Program-made: the position numbers and the translations under genes
Assembly: GCA_022579005.1 (NCBI GenBank)
Contig: MU401582.1
Span: 46,658 to 110,657, forward strand
Reading direction: 5' to 3'
DNA: 64,000 nucleotides
Origin: Poronia punctata
Lineage: Eukaryota; Ascomycota; Sordariomycetes; Xylariales; Xylariaceae
Part shown: piece after piece, positions 1 to 9,962 of the stretch
How the letters are laid out: the number at the start of each line of letters is the position of its first letter
How positions within the stretch are numbered: position 1 is the first letter of the stretch
Notes under the pieces: model-generated
Told to the model about the DNA's origin: nothing
What the model saw: the letters and a program-made list of their open reading frames with translations, nothing else
Databases searched by the model: none

Positions 1-536
1 AATAGAGAAAATCCCGAGTTGTCTCCTTTTGCCCTCTCTCAACATCCTATTTCGCAACTTTCCGCTTTTTTTTACATGTACGTGTACAGAGCAGTTTACT
101 AATCGCAAAGGATTCATTCAGCCCGGGTTCTGTTCTGCCACTGCGCATACACCGAGGGGAAAATAATTCGTCTGTTTACGGGATTTGTGATCTCATACAT
201 AAAAAGGGAACGGGACGTGGTGCATAGCGCATTGGAAGCGGACACTGTAAAACCATAAAAGTTTATTTTTGACACTCTAATAACTCTCCCAATCCCTTTC
301 GATTACAACAAACGACGACATAATTCCACTGAAAACTCGGGAGCTAAAAAACTCAATTGCTCAAACCCGCGGATAGTCTACATTAACTATCCCTGTCCGA
401 TAAACTCCCCCCCACCACATTACAGTCAGTCGGGAGTGACTTCGAGCGGTTTATCCTCAGCTTAAGACATAATTTCCCAAACAAAACAAACGAACCCCAC
501 CACTAGACTTCGCCAAAACAAAAACTCTTCGAAAAG
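1..536. other. intergenic / 5' flank of the Rcf2-like gene
   Basis: No open frame of note on either strand. The last 200 bases are A/C-rich and lead into the start codon at 537, as expected for a fungal promoter and 5' leader. Nothing else was recognised. Confidence 0.5.
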
Positions 537-1301
537 ATGAAGGTCATCAGCGCAGAAGAGGAGCGGGCGCACTACAACACGGTGTTGAAGGGCGGATTGA
601 TCGGCGGCTCGCTGGGTCTAGGTATAGGTCTAATCGGCGTGCTAGGTGGCGGGCGAAGATTCCCAGCCGTGCGACAGCTCACGCTACCGTTCCAAGCCTT
701 CCTCATCACTTCCGCGGGCACCGCCGGCGCCATCATCAATGCCGAGCGCTACTCCAATGCCTTCCACCTGGCCAACAACCCGATGAACTTCTACAAGGAC
801 CAGGCGTCCCGAGACGCGGCTCTGGCACGGGCCCACCAGTCGTCATGGGAGCGCTTCATGGATTGGGGAAAGGCAAACAGATACACCATCATCGGTCTCT
901 CGTGGCTCGGCTCCATAAGCGCCTCCATGGCCATCGTCAGCCGCAACAAATATCTCACCATGGCGCAAAAGATCGTGCAGGCCCGTGTGTACGCCCAGGG
1001 TCTGACTATCGCCGTCCTCATCGCCACGGCTGCCTTTGAGACCGCCGACGCCCGCCAGGGTAAAGGTCGGTGGGAGACTATCAAGGTCGTCGATCCCAAT
1101 GATCCCGAACACAAGAAGCTCATCGAGAAGCGCATCCATAAGGAGGAGTACGAGGGCCAAGATCTCTGGAGGGATATGGTCGAGTCTGAGGAACGTCGGC
1201 TAGCTGCCTTGAAGAAGGAGAGGGAGGAGAAGAAGAACACCAAGACACCCGCGCCGCCCGCCGAGTCCGAGTCCGAGGCCCCTAAGAAGAATGCTGAATA
1301 A
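537..1301 (+). CDS. RCF2: Rcf2-like respiratory supercomplex factor, HIG1 domain protein
   Basis: Single-exon, 254-residue protein. It resembles fungal Rcf2, an inner mitochondrial membrane protein that associates with cytochrome c oxidase and helps assemble or stabilise respiratory supercomplexes (family knowledge). Visible features: a glycine-rich hydrophobic segment at about residues 19-37, a second at about 48-66, then a HIG1-type hairpin at about 110-170 with two hydrophobic stretches. Between these lies Q-x3-Q-x-R-x3-Q (QKIVQARVYAQ), a variant of the HIG1 signature (Q/I)x3(R/H)xRx3Q. The C-terminal 60 residues are charged (E/K-rich) and probably solvent exposed. The ATG at 537 follows an A-rich leader (cgaaaagATGA) and no upstream in-frame ATG was found. 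The antisense open frames here are shadows. Family assignment is fairly sure; the exact role is inferred. Confidence 0.85.
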   Translation: MKVISAEEERAHYNTVLKGGLIGGSLGLGIGLIGVLGGGRRFPAVRQLTLPFQAFLITSAGTAGAIINAERYSNAFHLANNPMNFYKDQASRDAALARAHQSSWERFMDWGKANRYTIIGLSWLGSISASMAIVSRNKYLTMAQKIVQARVYAQGLTIAVLIATAAFETADARQGKGRWETIKVVDPNDPEHKKLIEKRIHKEEYEGQDLWRDMVESEERRLAALKKEREEKKNTKTPAPPAESESEAPKKNAE

Positions 1302-2371
1302 TATCACGAACGAGAGAAGAAAAGGAAACAAAGAAGCAAGCAGCATACGGTGTATAAAAACAAAACAACCCCACCTAGAACATGACGCTGAAAATCAAGT
1401 TGTACGAGTAAGAAGGTAAATGGGGGCGTAAAAGAGCATGGGAACCAAAAAGTTGTTGATCAGGGTCGCATTATGAAGTCCTACGAACCGCGGTGGTTTT
1501 TGATTCAAATAACCTAGACCTTTACCTCCTTACTCATCTCGGCGTCCTGGTTGGATTAAAGTTCGGGTTTGGTCTGGTTTTGCTCGTCGCTCACAACTCC
1601 ACATAAACAGGAAATACTATTCCTGATCCTTATGTATATTTTATCGAAGCAGGAACCCATTCTTCCATTCGGAAAAAGGGGAAGCGCTGTTTTATAATAA
1701 GGCATTAAAAAGGAAAAAAAAAAACTATAGAAAATACCCGAAGTTACGATTGTAAATGGAAGGGTTAGGATTAACCTAGCAGATTACCCTACCACAGTTG
1801 TCAAACGTATTACATACATTACCCCTTCCGACTCACTGTGTTCCATGACTGCGACTGAGGAAATCTACATATATATCTATTCTGACGTCCAATCTAGCCA
1901 GGACAAGGAAGAATACTGAAGCCCAATAGCAAATTAACAAAGATGAAACAAGTAGCCAACCACCTTTTTTTCATGTGTCACCCCCCATCTTCTAAGGGAA
2001 CATAAAACACGAACATAAACAAAAGAACGAAAACTCTTCTCTCTATTTCCTCCTTCCTCATCGCCCGCTATCTGATTAAAATAAAACATCAAATGTTTAT
2101 AGAGTCCTAGGAAAATCGTAATCTCGTAGCATTTTGTCATATCCTGTTTCTTTTTTTCATCTCGACTTTCCTTCTCTCTTTCGTCTCGTCTGTCTTCCGC
2201 CAACCCTAATAGTACATTGGATGAATAGATAGGTAACCAAACGGACGCGGCGCTGAATGAATATATAACGACCAATAAAGAGGGACAAATAAAAACGGCC
2301 GCCTGGTTGTAGTATCCAAATCATGTCCTTCGAAAATGGGGACTTTTGTCAGGTACCCCAATCTTTGAACT
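1302..2371. other. intergenic region between tail-to-tail genes
   Basis: Convergent 3' flanks of the Rcf2-like gene (+) and the kelch gene (-). The sequence is A/T-rich with poly-A-like runs near 1710-1730 and T-rich runs on the other side, consistent with two 3' untranslated regions. The short open frames here have no recognisable content. Confidence 0.5.
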
Positions 2372-3934
2372 TTACACCTCGATAGTGAAGTGGCTGATTT
2401 GCGAGTAATATGCATGGACGGCGAGCTCGAGGATCCAAACGTCTCCGAAGACTTCCGTACCGTCAAAACCGCCGATGGCTAGGAGCCGGCTATCGTAGAG
2501 CACAGTGCCGTGATATCCCCTGCCGCTGGGTGGAAGGCCATAAATGCGGCGCCTGTCCCAGGACATAGTGACGAGGTTGAGAAGGAGGACGTCGGACGAG
2601 TACTCGGACCCGTCATGGCCACCGACGATGAACAGGTACGAGCCGACGAGTGTCGATGTGTGCGAAAGGCGCGGGTACGGCACGGGTATGTGCACGGCCT
2701 TCCAGAGCTGGGCGTCTATATCATACACCCAGACATCATTAAAACACTCACCACCGTCCGAGCCGCCGTATATAATCAGTTTGCTGCCGACGATATTGGC
2801 GGTGTGATAGCCGCGAGCCTTGGGCTTAGTGACTCCAACCCCCGCGTCGCCCGTCGGGCTTTTGTCTGGTGAGGATACTAATCTCCAACTCATCTTATTT
2901 GGGTCGGAGACGTCAAGACGCCAGATATCGTTGAGCGCCCGGACACCATCGCCCCCGCCGAAGACGTATATACCGTTCTTGTACAAACAGGCAGTGTGGG
3001 CACGGCGGGGGCTCGGTATCTGGTCGCCAACGATCCGCGGCTTATGCCACCTGAAGTTTAGGGTGTCCAGTACATATACATCATTGTAGTAGGCGGGGCC
3101 GTCGCCACCACCGAATATAACCAACTTCTTGCCCACTACAGTGCAAGTCATGGCCCGCAGGGGTATCGGGACCTCACCGGTGACGCGCGGCGTGCTCCAG
3201 TGAAAAGCGTCGGCATCCAAGACATATAAGTCGTTGAAACAGGCCCTGCTATCGCAGCCTCCGAATACAAACACGTTGCTCCCCACTAATGTCGTCGTAT
3301 GCGCTCGCACGGGCTTGTGTGGTACACCCGATACCGGCGCACGGGACCAGTACATACCCGACGAAGGTGCCGCAGGGACATCAACCGCCGTCAAGGGGTC
3401 TTGCAAGGGTGGAAATGGGGTATAGACGCCCCGTGGCTGCCGCGACGGTGTAGGGGGTTTCCGGTGCGGTGCGGGAGGGAGGGCCAATGCCGATTCCTTT
3501 GTCGCTATGGCAGATGTCGATCGCATAGCCAGGGGTCGACGAGTGTCGGCTTCTCTACCTTCGGCCGCTAATACAGACTGTGTGTCACTCTGCGGGTCGA
3601 TATTTCGCCGCAAGGTCAAGGTAGGCACGGGTGTCGGGTTCGACTGGGGCGGGGGAGAGGCATAGGCAGATTTAGCGGCGACGGATTGCGAGCGCTGGCG
3701 TATGGAAGGTTCCGAGGCCTTGCGTCTACTACTCGTCGACGGGGGCAGCGGGCCGCTACTATTGCTAACACTATGGCTTTTCGAGGCAAGATGGCCTGGC
3801 GTGTGGCTTCGCGGGGGAGGAGCCCGGTCGGACGTGTCAGGCCTCGTCGAGCCGGATTCAGGTATCTTTTGCGGGCGTAGAGCACGTGGTCGTGGGTTGG
3901 CCGAGGGGTGCGGCGACCGCGGAGAGTCTTCCAT
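2372..3934 (-). CDS. kelch-repeat beta-propeller protein
   Basis: Single-exon, 520-residue protein. Residues 1 to about 195 are proline/serine/arginine-rich and look disordered. The rest holds six kelch repeats, recognisable from repeated pieces such as RAHT..LVG, VFGG.D, FNDLYVLD and a trailing tryptophan (HWSTPRV, FRWHKPRI, MSWRLV, LWKAV, MSWDRRRI). Six blades make a complete propeller, probably a protein-protein interaction platform. In fungi such proteins include Tea1-like polarity factors, but this one lacks the long coiled coil of Tea1, so no specific role can be given. The start at 3934 has a near-ideal context (cccgccATGG). The frame stops shortly after the sixth blade, so the C terminus looks complete. 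Several antisense open frames overlap it and are shadows of its GC-rich codons. Confidence 0.85.
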   Translation of the reverse strand: MEDSPRSPHPSANPRPRALRPQKIPESGSTRPDTSDRAPPPRSHTPGHLASKSHSVSNSSGPLPPSTSSRRKASEPSIRQRSQSVAAKSAYASPPPQSNPTPVPTLTLRRNIDPQSDTQSVLAAEGREADTRRPLAMRSTSAIATKESALALPPAPHRKPPTPSRQPRGVYTPFPPLQDPLTAVDVPAAPSSGMYWSRAPVSGVPHKPVRAHTTTLVGSNVFVFGGCDSRACFNDLYVLDADAFHWSTPRVTGEVPIPLRAMTCTVVGKKLVIFGGGDGPAYYNDVYVLDTLNFRWHKPRIVGDQIPSPRRAHTACLYKNGIYVFGGGDGVRALNDIWRLDVSDPNKMSWRLVSSPDKSPTGDAGVGVTKPKARGYHTANIVGSKLIIYGGSDGGECFNDVWVYDIDAQLWKAVHIPVPYPRLSHTSTLVGSYLFIVGGHDGSEYSSDVLLLNLVTMSWDRRRIYGLPPSGRGYHGTVLYDSRLLAIGGFDGTEVFGDVWILELAVHAYYSQISHFTIEV

Positions 3935-5297
3935 GGCGGGCTCTATTCTTTAGGGATCCCGTCGGCACCTCTGCATCACTCCAATTATCGTCCGGTCCAA
4001 AAGAGGTCTCCCCAAAGCTCAAACTAGCTAGCTTCTGGGCTATAGAGACAATGGTATTTAGCAAGCACAGTCCGTAGCAATGGGGTCCATATATGTCCCC
4101 TAGTTGCAACGAGAGATCTGTGTTATCGTTCTCGTGGGTTATGAATCGTCCCGCTTCGCCTCAGCCTGAAGATTAACGAGACAATGGAAGGCAAGGGATG
4201 ACATGGGCTAGAATCCGAGACGAGGAGTTGAAAAACAGGGGTAATGCTAGTGTCAGATACCCTAGTGTAGCTTGTCGGAGACAGTGCTAACGTCACACCA
4301 GACACCGCCAAAGCAAGGGCAAAAAGAATCTCACGCGCTAGTTATAGAGTTCAGATATACGGATGCAGCCATGTGCGTGTTATTTTTTCCCACATCAAAA
4401 TGTAGTGCAGGTTAGTATGCCTCCCTGTAGGTATACGAGATGAGAACGAAGGTGACAAGGATTGTGGGCAGGCCGAACAGATTTGTTGGTGTACCTTTCA
4501 AACTCCAACCTCAACCGGAATGGATGATGACAGAGCCAATCCCATGCTAGCAAAATCGATCAAACGGCACGACAGGGTATGTCTTCCCCACCGCAAATTG
4601 ACACCGTAAAATAGTAACTATCGTGGTATGATCCAGCAAGTACTAGAGCCGATACAAAGTATAATAATGAACATTTAAATAATTATTTACGAGTACTCGG
4701 GAAAAAATTACGTCCATTCTAGAGTAATGATCGTCGTATGAAGAGGTACCTGACGGTTCGAAGTTCTTGGATACATACATGCCTAGGCCCTCAGGCTCCT
4801 GCTCCTGTCTGCCCAGGCTTGTCTCTTGCTCCTCCCTCCAAAGAACTTTAAGTGGGATAATTATGCTAAAAAGCGTGCTAATAATAAATTAAACGATGTA
4901 AAGACCTCTAACGGCCAGTGGGTCGTCCTTCCTATTACCCGATACGGTAATTACCAGTTGTTGGCGGGGCTAGATTGTGTTCTGGAAGGAACAGAATCAA
5001 CCACTTTGGAAGTCGTCAGAGGGCAATTCAGATTAATGGGCCTCCAAGTAGGGACTTGTAGTGAGAAACACTATGTGGCCAAATCAAAATTCCATCCGGC
5101 ATTCTGATTTGTTGCATATTTTTTTCAACTGAGATTTTATTTGGGTGAGGGCTACATGGGTACAACTGGCATGCCTACTTCAAGATTGGGCCCATCTCCA
5201 GTTCTAGTATCGATATCATTTTTTACAGGATTGGTGTAAGAAACGGGAACTGAAAAGCTCATACGATTTAAATACGATAACCTAAAGGTCTGCCACC
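3935..5297. other. intergenic region with one unexplained 90-codon open stretch
   Basis: Divergent promoter region between the kelch gene (-) and the dihydrouridine synthase gene (+). Positions 4826-5107 (+) hold an open stretch that reads like protein (…RYGNYQLLAGLDC…) but has no ATG: an in-frame TAG lies upstream and only TTG could serve as start. It could be an exon remnant or chance. No homology is recognised, so it is not called as a gene. Confidence 0.4.
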
Positions 5298-7542
5298 ATG
5301 GATGATCTGCAACAGCCTCTGGCCACGGAGGGCAGTGTGCTTCAGGACAATGAGCCCTCTTCCAAGAGACAAAAGGTCAGCCATGAGGTTACTACTGACC
5401 AACGCGACGTTAGACGCGGAGTTGCGCCCGTAAAACCAGAGTGAGTTACTGGTGTAAACGACGCTCTTATCGAGACCCTGCCAAACTAACAAGTTATAAG
5501 GTACCTTATCTCGTCAGAAGCTCAAGATGTGGTCGACGACGATGCCGCTGAAGGTGTTTTGCCCACGGAGAACAACCCTGCCGGACGACGGGATCAAGAA
5601 GGCGGGGCTGGGGGTAAAAAGGGCGGAAAGAAGAAGCAGAAAGGCCAAAACCACAATCGCTCGTTTGGATCTTTCGAAGACACCCTGAGGCTCTGCAATA
5701 GTCGTGTCTTGAGTAACGAGTTCTCGCCAAAGACGTGCAAGTTCGGCGAGAGATGCAACTTGTGCCACGATATTCGCGTGTACCTTGCTGAGGGTCGTCG
5801 CCCTGACGTTGAGACGCTCAATGGAAAATGTCCCGTATTCGAAAGCTATGGTCATTGTCCCTCCGGTTGGAAATGCCGGTTTGTCAAGAGCCACTCCAAG
5901 GAGATCCAGCATGAAGATGGACGGAAGGAACTGGTGCTTCTTCATGAAGGCGACCATGCAAACGACGAAGACCTAGACGCGAGGCCAGGTATTGTGAATG
6001 TTACAACGGCCGATGTCAAGTGGGACCTCGCACGAAAAAAGACGGTGCTCGCGAAATCCGAAGAGTATATAAAATGGCTCGACAGGGACTCGGAAATCAC
6101 CCACAAGCTCTACAATAGGAAACAGGGCACCGAAGATGCGCCGGTGGACCCCAATGAAGCCGCAGAACTGAGAGCCCAGTTCGTAGATCCCCCTTTCAAG
6201 CCCTCTGAGAAGCGCAAGATCTACTTCGGACGAGAGACACCCGTTCTAGCACCTCTCACGACGCAAGGCAACCTTCCATTCCGGAGGCTGTGCAGCGATC
6301 TCGGCGCTCAGATCACGTACTCCGAGATGGCCATGGCTTTACCTCTGATCCAAGGGCAGAAGGGTGAATGGGCACTTATGAAGACGCACAAGAGCGAGTT
6401 GGCACCTCCTCGATTCACACCGGAGGATGGCAAGATTGTCGAGGGATACGATAACTCCAAGGATATGAAATGGGGCGCACAGATATCTGGCAATCAGGCC
6501 TGGGTGGCGATGAAGGCTACGGAAGCTCTGACGAAATTCTTGCCTCATCTTCGCGTCGTTGATCTCAACTGTGGCTGTCCCATCGATCTAGTTTACCAGA
6601 CGGGTGCTGGGTCCGGCCTCCTCGATACGCCGAACAAGCTGGAGAAGATGGTCAGGGGCATGAATGCTGTCTCAGGGGAGGTGCCTATCACTGTGAAGCT
6701 TCGAACTGGAGTACGAGACGGACGGCCGACAGCCCAACGACTTATCGAACGGCTGGCTTTCGGCAACACCGACTTCCGTGATCGCCTGGGCGCGCCTGGA
6801 ACGGCAGCCATGACGCTACACGGCCGGAGTAGGCAACAGCGGTACACGAAAAAGGCCAACTGGGAGTACATTGCAGAATGTGCGGCACTGATAAAGTCGT
6901 ACAAGGACAAGAAAGATTCCCTCACGGATACCATCTTGGAGGCCGACGCAAGCACGCAAGCCAACACGATCGACGGCAAGATATACTTCATCGGCAACGG
7001 CGATTGCTACTCGCACGTGGATTACTTGGACCACATTGACAATGCCAAAGTCGACTCGGTCATGATTGCCCGGGGTGCTATGATCAAACCGTGGATATTC
7101 GAAGAGATCGAGAGGGGGCAGTATCTCGACAAGTCGGCGTCTGAGCGACTTGGTTATATCGAGAAATTTGTGCGTTACGGTCTCGAGGCTTGGGGTAGTG
7201 ACGAGATCGGTCTTGGTCATACAAGACGATTCCTGCTTGAATGGTTGAGCTTCACGTGCCGTTATATCCCCATTGGCCTTTTAGAATACCTGCCCCCGAA
7301 CATCCAAGACAGACCACCAAAGTATCGGTGCCGTAACGACCTAGAAACACTACTCTCTAGTCCCAACTATAAAGACTGGATCAAGATCACGTAAGTTTAT
7401 GGTCTACCTATGGCGCTTACCGGGATAAATATTTCATCTAACAAGTTTCTACAGAGAGATGTTTTTGGGACCTGCTCATCCCAACTTTTCCTTCCAGCCG
7501 AAGCACAAGTCTAGTAGCTACGAAATCGACGCAGAAGGTTAG
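5298..7542 (+). CDS. DUS3: tRNA-dihydrouridine(47) synthase [NAD(P)(+)], Dus3
   Basis: Three exons, 5298-5440, 5501-7390 and 7455-7542, give 706 residues. The first intron has donor gtgagt and branch ctaac, the second donor gtaagt and acceptor acag; all phases agree. Dus3 is an FMN enzyme that reduces uridine-47 in the variable loop of cytoplasmic tRNAs. Visible features: an acidic/basic low-complexity N terminus, two CCCH-type zinc fingers at about residues 115-180 ([12 protein letters not shown], then CPVF...CPSGWKC..), then the TIM-barrel. The Dus signature with the catalytic cysteine (NCGCP...GAGSGLL) is near residue 405, followed by a VKLRTG strand and [13 protein letters not shown], a phosphate-binding loop. 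The last exon supplies the C terminus ([11 protein letters not shown]..), which would be missing without the second intron. The start at 5298 is in a perfect context (gccaccATGG). Confident call. Confidence 0.95.
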
Positions 7543-8453
7543 GTAATGATATCAATGGGTACATTAGGAGGCGTTTGGGGAGTAGACGCCTTTGCATTTC
7601 GATTCATAGACAACTAGATACCTAGGGTAGCTATAAATGAAGGCCGGACGAGTAGAACGCCCAATAGAAGAAATGATGATGATGATGATGATGATGATGT
7701 ACGTGTATGCAGTGTGCGTTGTTTCAAAATAGTAACCTGTCTGTCTACCTACTATCTGGGCACATTTAGCCATAAGGAAATATATGGCATAACATCAGCC
7801 GGTATCGACATCAATGGATGCCACCTGCATTTCTTGCAACTCTTTTGAAATCTCAAAAATATCATCCAGCACGTGTGAAGTACAGGTTGGGTTGGTGATT
7901 ATGGATTCAATGTTCCGAGGTTTCGGCCTTGAGACTAGAAGCGTCTATTGCGTATGGCCAGCCCCCAGCTAGGTATTCCACGGAAAAGTTGGAGCTGTAG
8001 GTAAGGTACATACGGTTGAGCTGCAACGGGCGATCAGCGATGACGTATGTCAAAAGCCAATTTGCTGTGGGACTTTCAAGGTACCCAAGTCGTACAAGAC
8101 CCCCAGCCCCCACTAGCACCGAGCACCAAGGTATTGCTGGCTGCCCACAGCTCCCAGCTTGATCAATATCGTCAGAGGCCACCTTCCATTAACCAGAGCT
8201 TCCTTTAAAGCTTCCTACCTACCTATCCCGACGTCCTTGTTCGTCCGTCATACTTTTATGCTCATCGTTTCCTCCATTGCCTACAGCTTGTAAGATTTGA
8301 TTCCTCAGGATCTGAAGCATTGATGACACCAAGTCTTTGAGCTAACACACTACCTCACCTAAAGATTGACACGTGCAGCATCTGCAACAAGTCTCATTCC
8401 CGCCGATTTTCTTTGTTGATTTGGATACGTGACCGGCCGTATCAACCGTCGCC
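7543..8453. other. intergenic region with a GAT microsatellite
   Basis: 3' flank of DUS3 followed by the promoter of the BAP31-like gene. It contains an (ATG)n trinucleotide run at about 7673-7699, which produces a spurious poly-isoleucine open frame on the minus strand. No coding sequence is recognised. Confidence 0.6.
7673..7699. repeat. (ATG)n microsatellite
   Basis: Nine tandem ATG/GAT units, visible directly. It lies 130 bases downstream of the DUS3 stop codon and is not translated in any credible gene. Confidence 0.9.
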
Positions 8454-9379
8454 ATGACGCTCTACTACACACTTGTATGTCTATTCTAGCAAGCATCCTT
8501 TTCGGCACCTTCGCCCCACGACCGTCGTAGGGGGGGACCGCAGTCGCGATGAATTTGCTAACTCTTCACCACCAGGTCTTCCTGCTCCTTGTAGCAGAGA
8601 TGACACTCTTCATGTTACTTGTTCTCCCAATGCCTTTCCGCGTAAAACGCAAGATGTTTACGTATGTTATCCCGAAAAGAAACCAGACGATTGTTTCCGG
8701 CCTTCCGCTCTATCCGACCGCCTTATCGAACAGAGAAAGACTGCAAGTTGAAATCGAGGCCGTTGTTTGCTAACATACACCCGCTACTAGTTTCCTATCC
8801 GAGAACCCCATCATAGCCAAGATACAATATGGTCTCAAGATTACCTTTATATTCATTTTAATCCTCTTCCTCGACAGCGTCAACCGCGTCTATCGTGTCC
8901 AGGTTGAGTTGGCTGCCGCTACGGACTCGAGCAAAGGCTCTGCGTATGTTTCGTCGTTCCACTCCTTTGCAGTATGTCATCTTCGCTAACTCTACACCGA
9001 CAGCGCCGTAATGGGTCACGAACGCCTTGAAGTCCAGGCTCGCAAGTTCTACAGCCAAAGAAACATGTACCTCTGCGGCTTCACTCTATTCCTTTCGTTG
9101 ATCCTGAACCGGACATATTCGATGATCCTAGATATGCTTCGCCTTGAAGAGAAGCTGAAGCAATACGAGGGTACCGATAAGAATACCAAAGAGAGCGAGA
9201 AGCTCGCTGTTGCCGGCAAGCCTGGTGAGATTGCCCGCCTGAACAAGGAGATCGAGAAGCGTGACCGCGATATCGAGAACCTCAAGAAGCAGGCCGAAGG
9301 TCTCTCCCGGGAGTATAACAACCTTTGCGAAAAGTACGGCGAGTTGGAGCCCCCTGCCGGTACACGAAAGGATAAATAA
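8454..9379 (+). CDS. YET3: BAP31/Yet3-like endoplasmic reticulum membrane protein
   Basis: Four exons, 8454-8474, 8576-8661, 8791-8943 and 9004-9379, give 211 residues. BAP31 proteins are ER membrane proteins linked to export of membrane cargo and, in yeast (Yet1/Yet3), to translocon interaction. The spliced N terminus MTLYYTLVFLLLVAEM is the typical start of the family. It is followed by a second hydrophobic segment (ITFIFILILFLDSVNR) and a third (CGFTLFLSLILNR), then a charged coiled coil from about residue 130. The C terminus (GTRKDK) is lysine-rich, ending in KDK rather than a canonical KKxx ER-retrieval signal. Exon 1 encodes only seven codons, so single-frame scans miss the true start. 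Branch motifs (gctaac) precede the acceptors at 8791 and 9004. Family assignment is confident; symbol by homology. Confidence 0.92.
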
Positions 9380-9962
9380 ATGACCTGATCATCACTATGG
9401 TCGAGCCGCGCTGGATACCTGTCCCTGTCTACTGATGCCTTCGTCGGTATGACTTTTACTAGTGTCTACGAGGTGTTATCCCTTGAGCCAAGCTACTGGG
9501 CGGACTCTATATATTGCGCCAAAACTTGGCAGTCTCTTTTATACAGCCCACGAGCCGTGAAAGAAGGGTTATGATGGATATCCAGGCCATTGGTGGAAAC
9601 ATCGGCTCTCAACTTGGTGGTTCATATGAGAAAACATGTGTTCTGAGGATACAGCGAAGGAGAAGGATGGATCAAGTTTCATTCCTCACATAGAAGCATA
9701 GCATGCATGTTGATGTTGTATGTAATAAAAATGGCTATTGTCTTCTACCTGACACCGTCTAATGATCCCCATGAATTCCCTAAACCGTTACTTTTTATAT
9801 CCTCGCTTTCCTGCTGAAACTGTGTGTGATATGCATCCCAATAAAAATTAGCCTGAAGTGTTACTCTTGAGGTTAAGTGACACACCGGTCACGTATAAGT
9901 ATAAGTATATCTACCATACCGACACGCCGCATATAGAATAAACCTGCCGAGCTACGGTATCA
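9380..9962. other. intergenic region between tail-to-tail genes
   Basis: 3' flanks of the BAP31-like gene (+) and the DUF1479 gene (-). An AATAAA-like signal (gtaataaaaatgg) occurs near 9722. Nothing else was seen. Confidence 0.5.

Noticed and set aside
791..1243. 150-codon open frame antisense to the Rcf2-like gene
   Set aside because: Shadow of the GC-rich codon use of the real gene; no domain and no independent support.
4826..5107. 93-codon plus-strand frame upstream of DUS3
   Set aside because: No ATG, an in-frame stop just upstream, and no exon partner; kept only as a remark in the intergenic entry.
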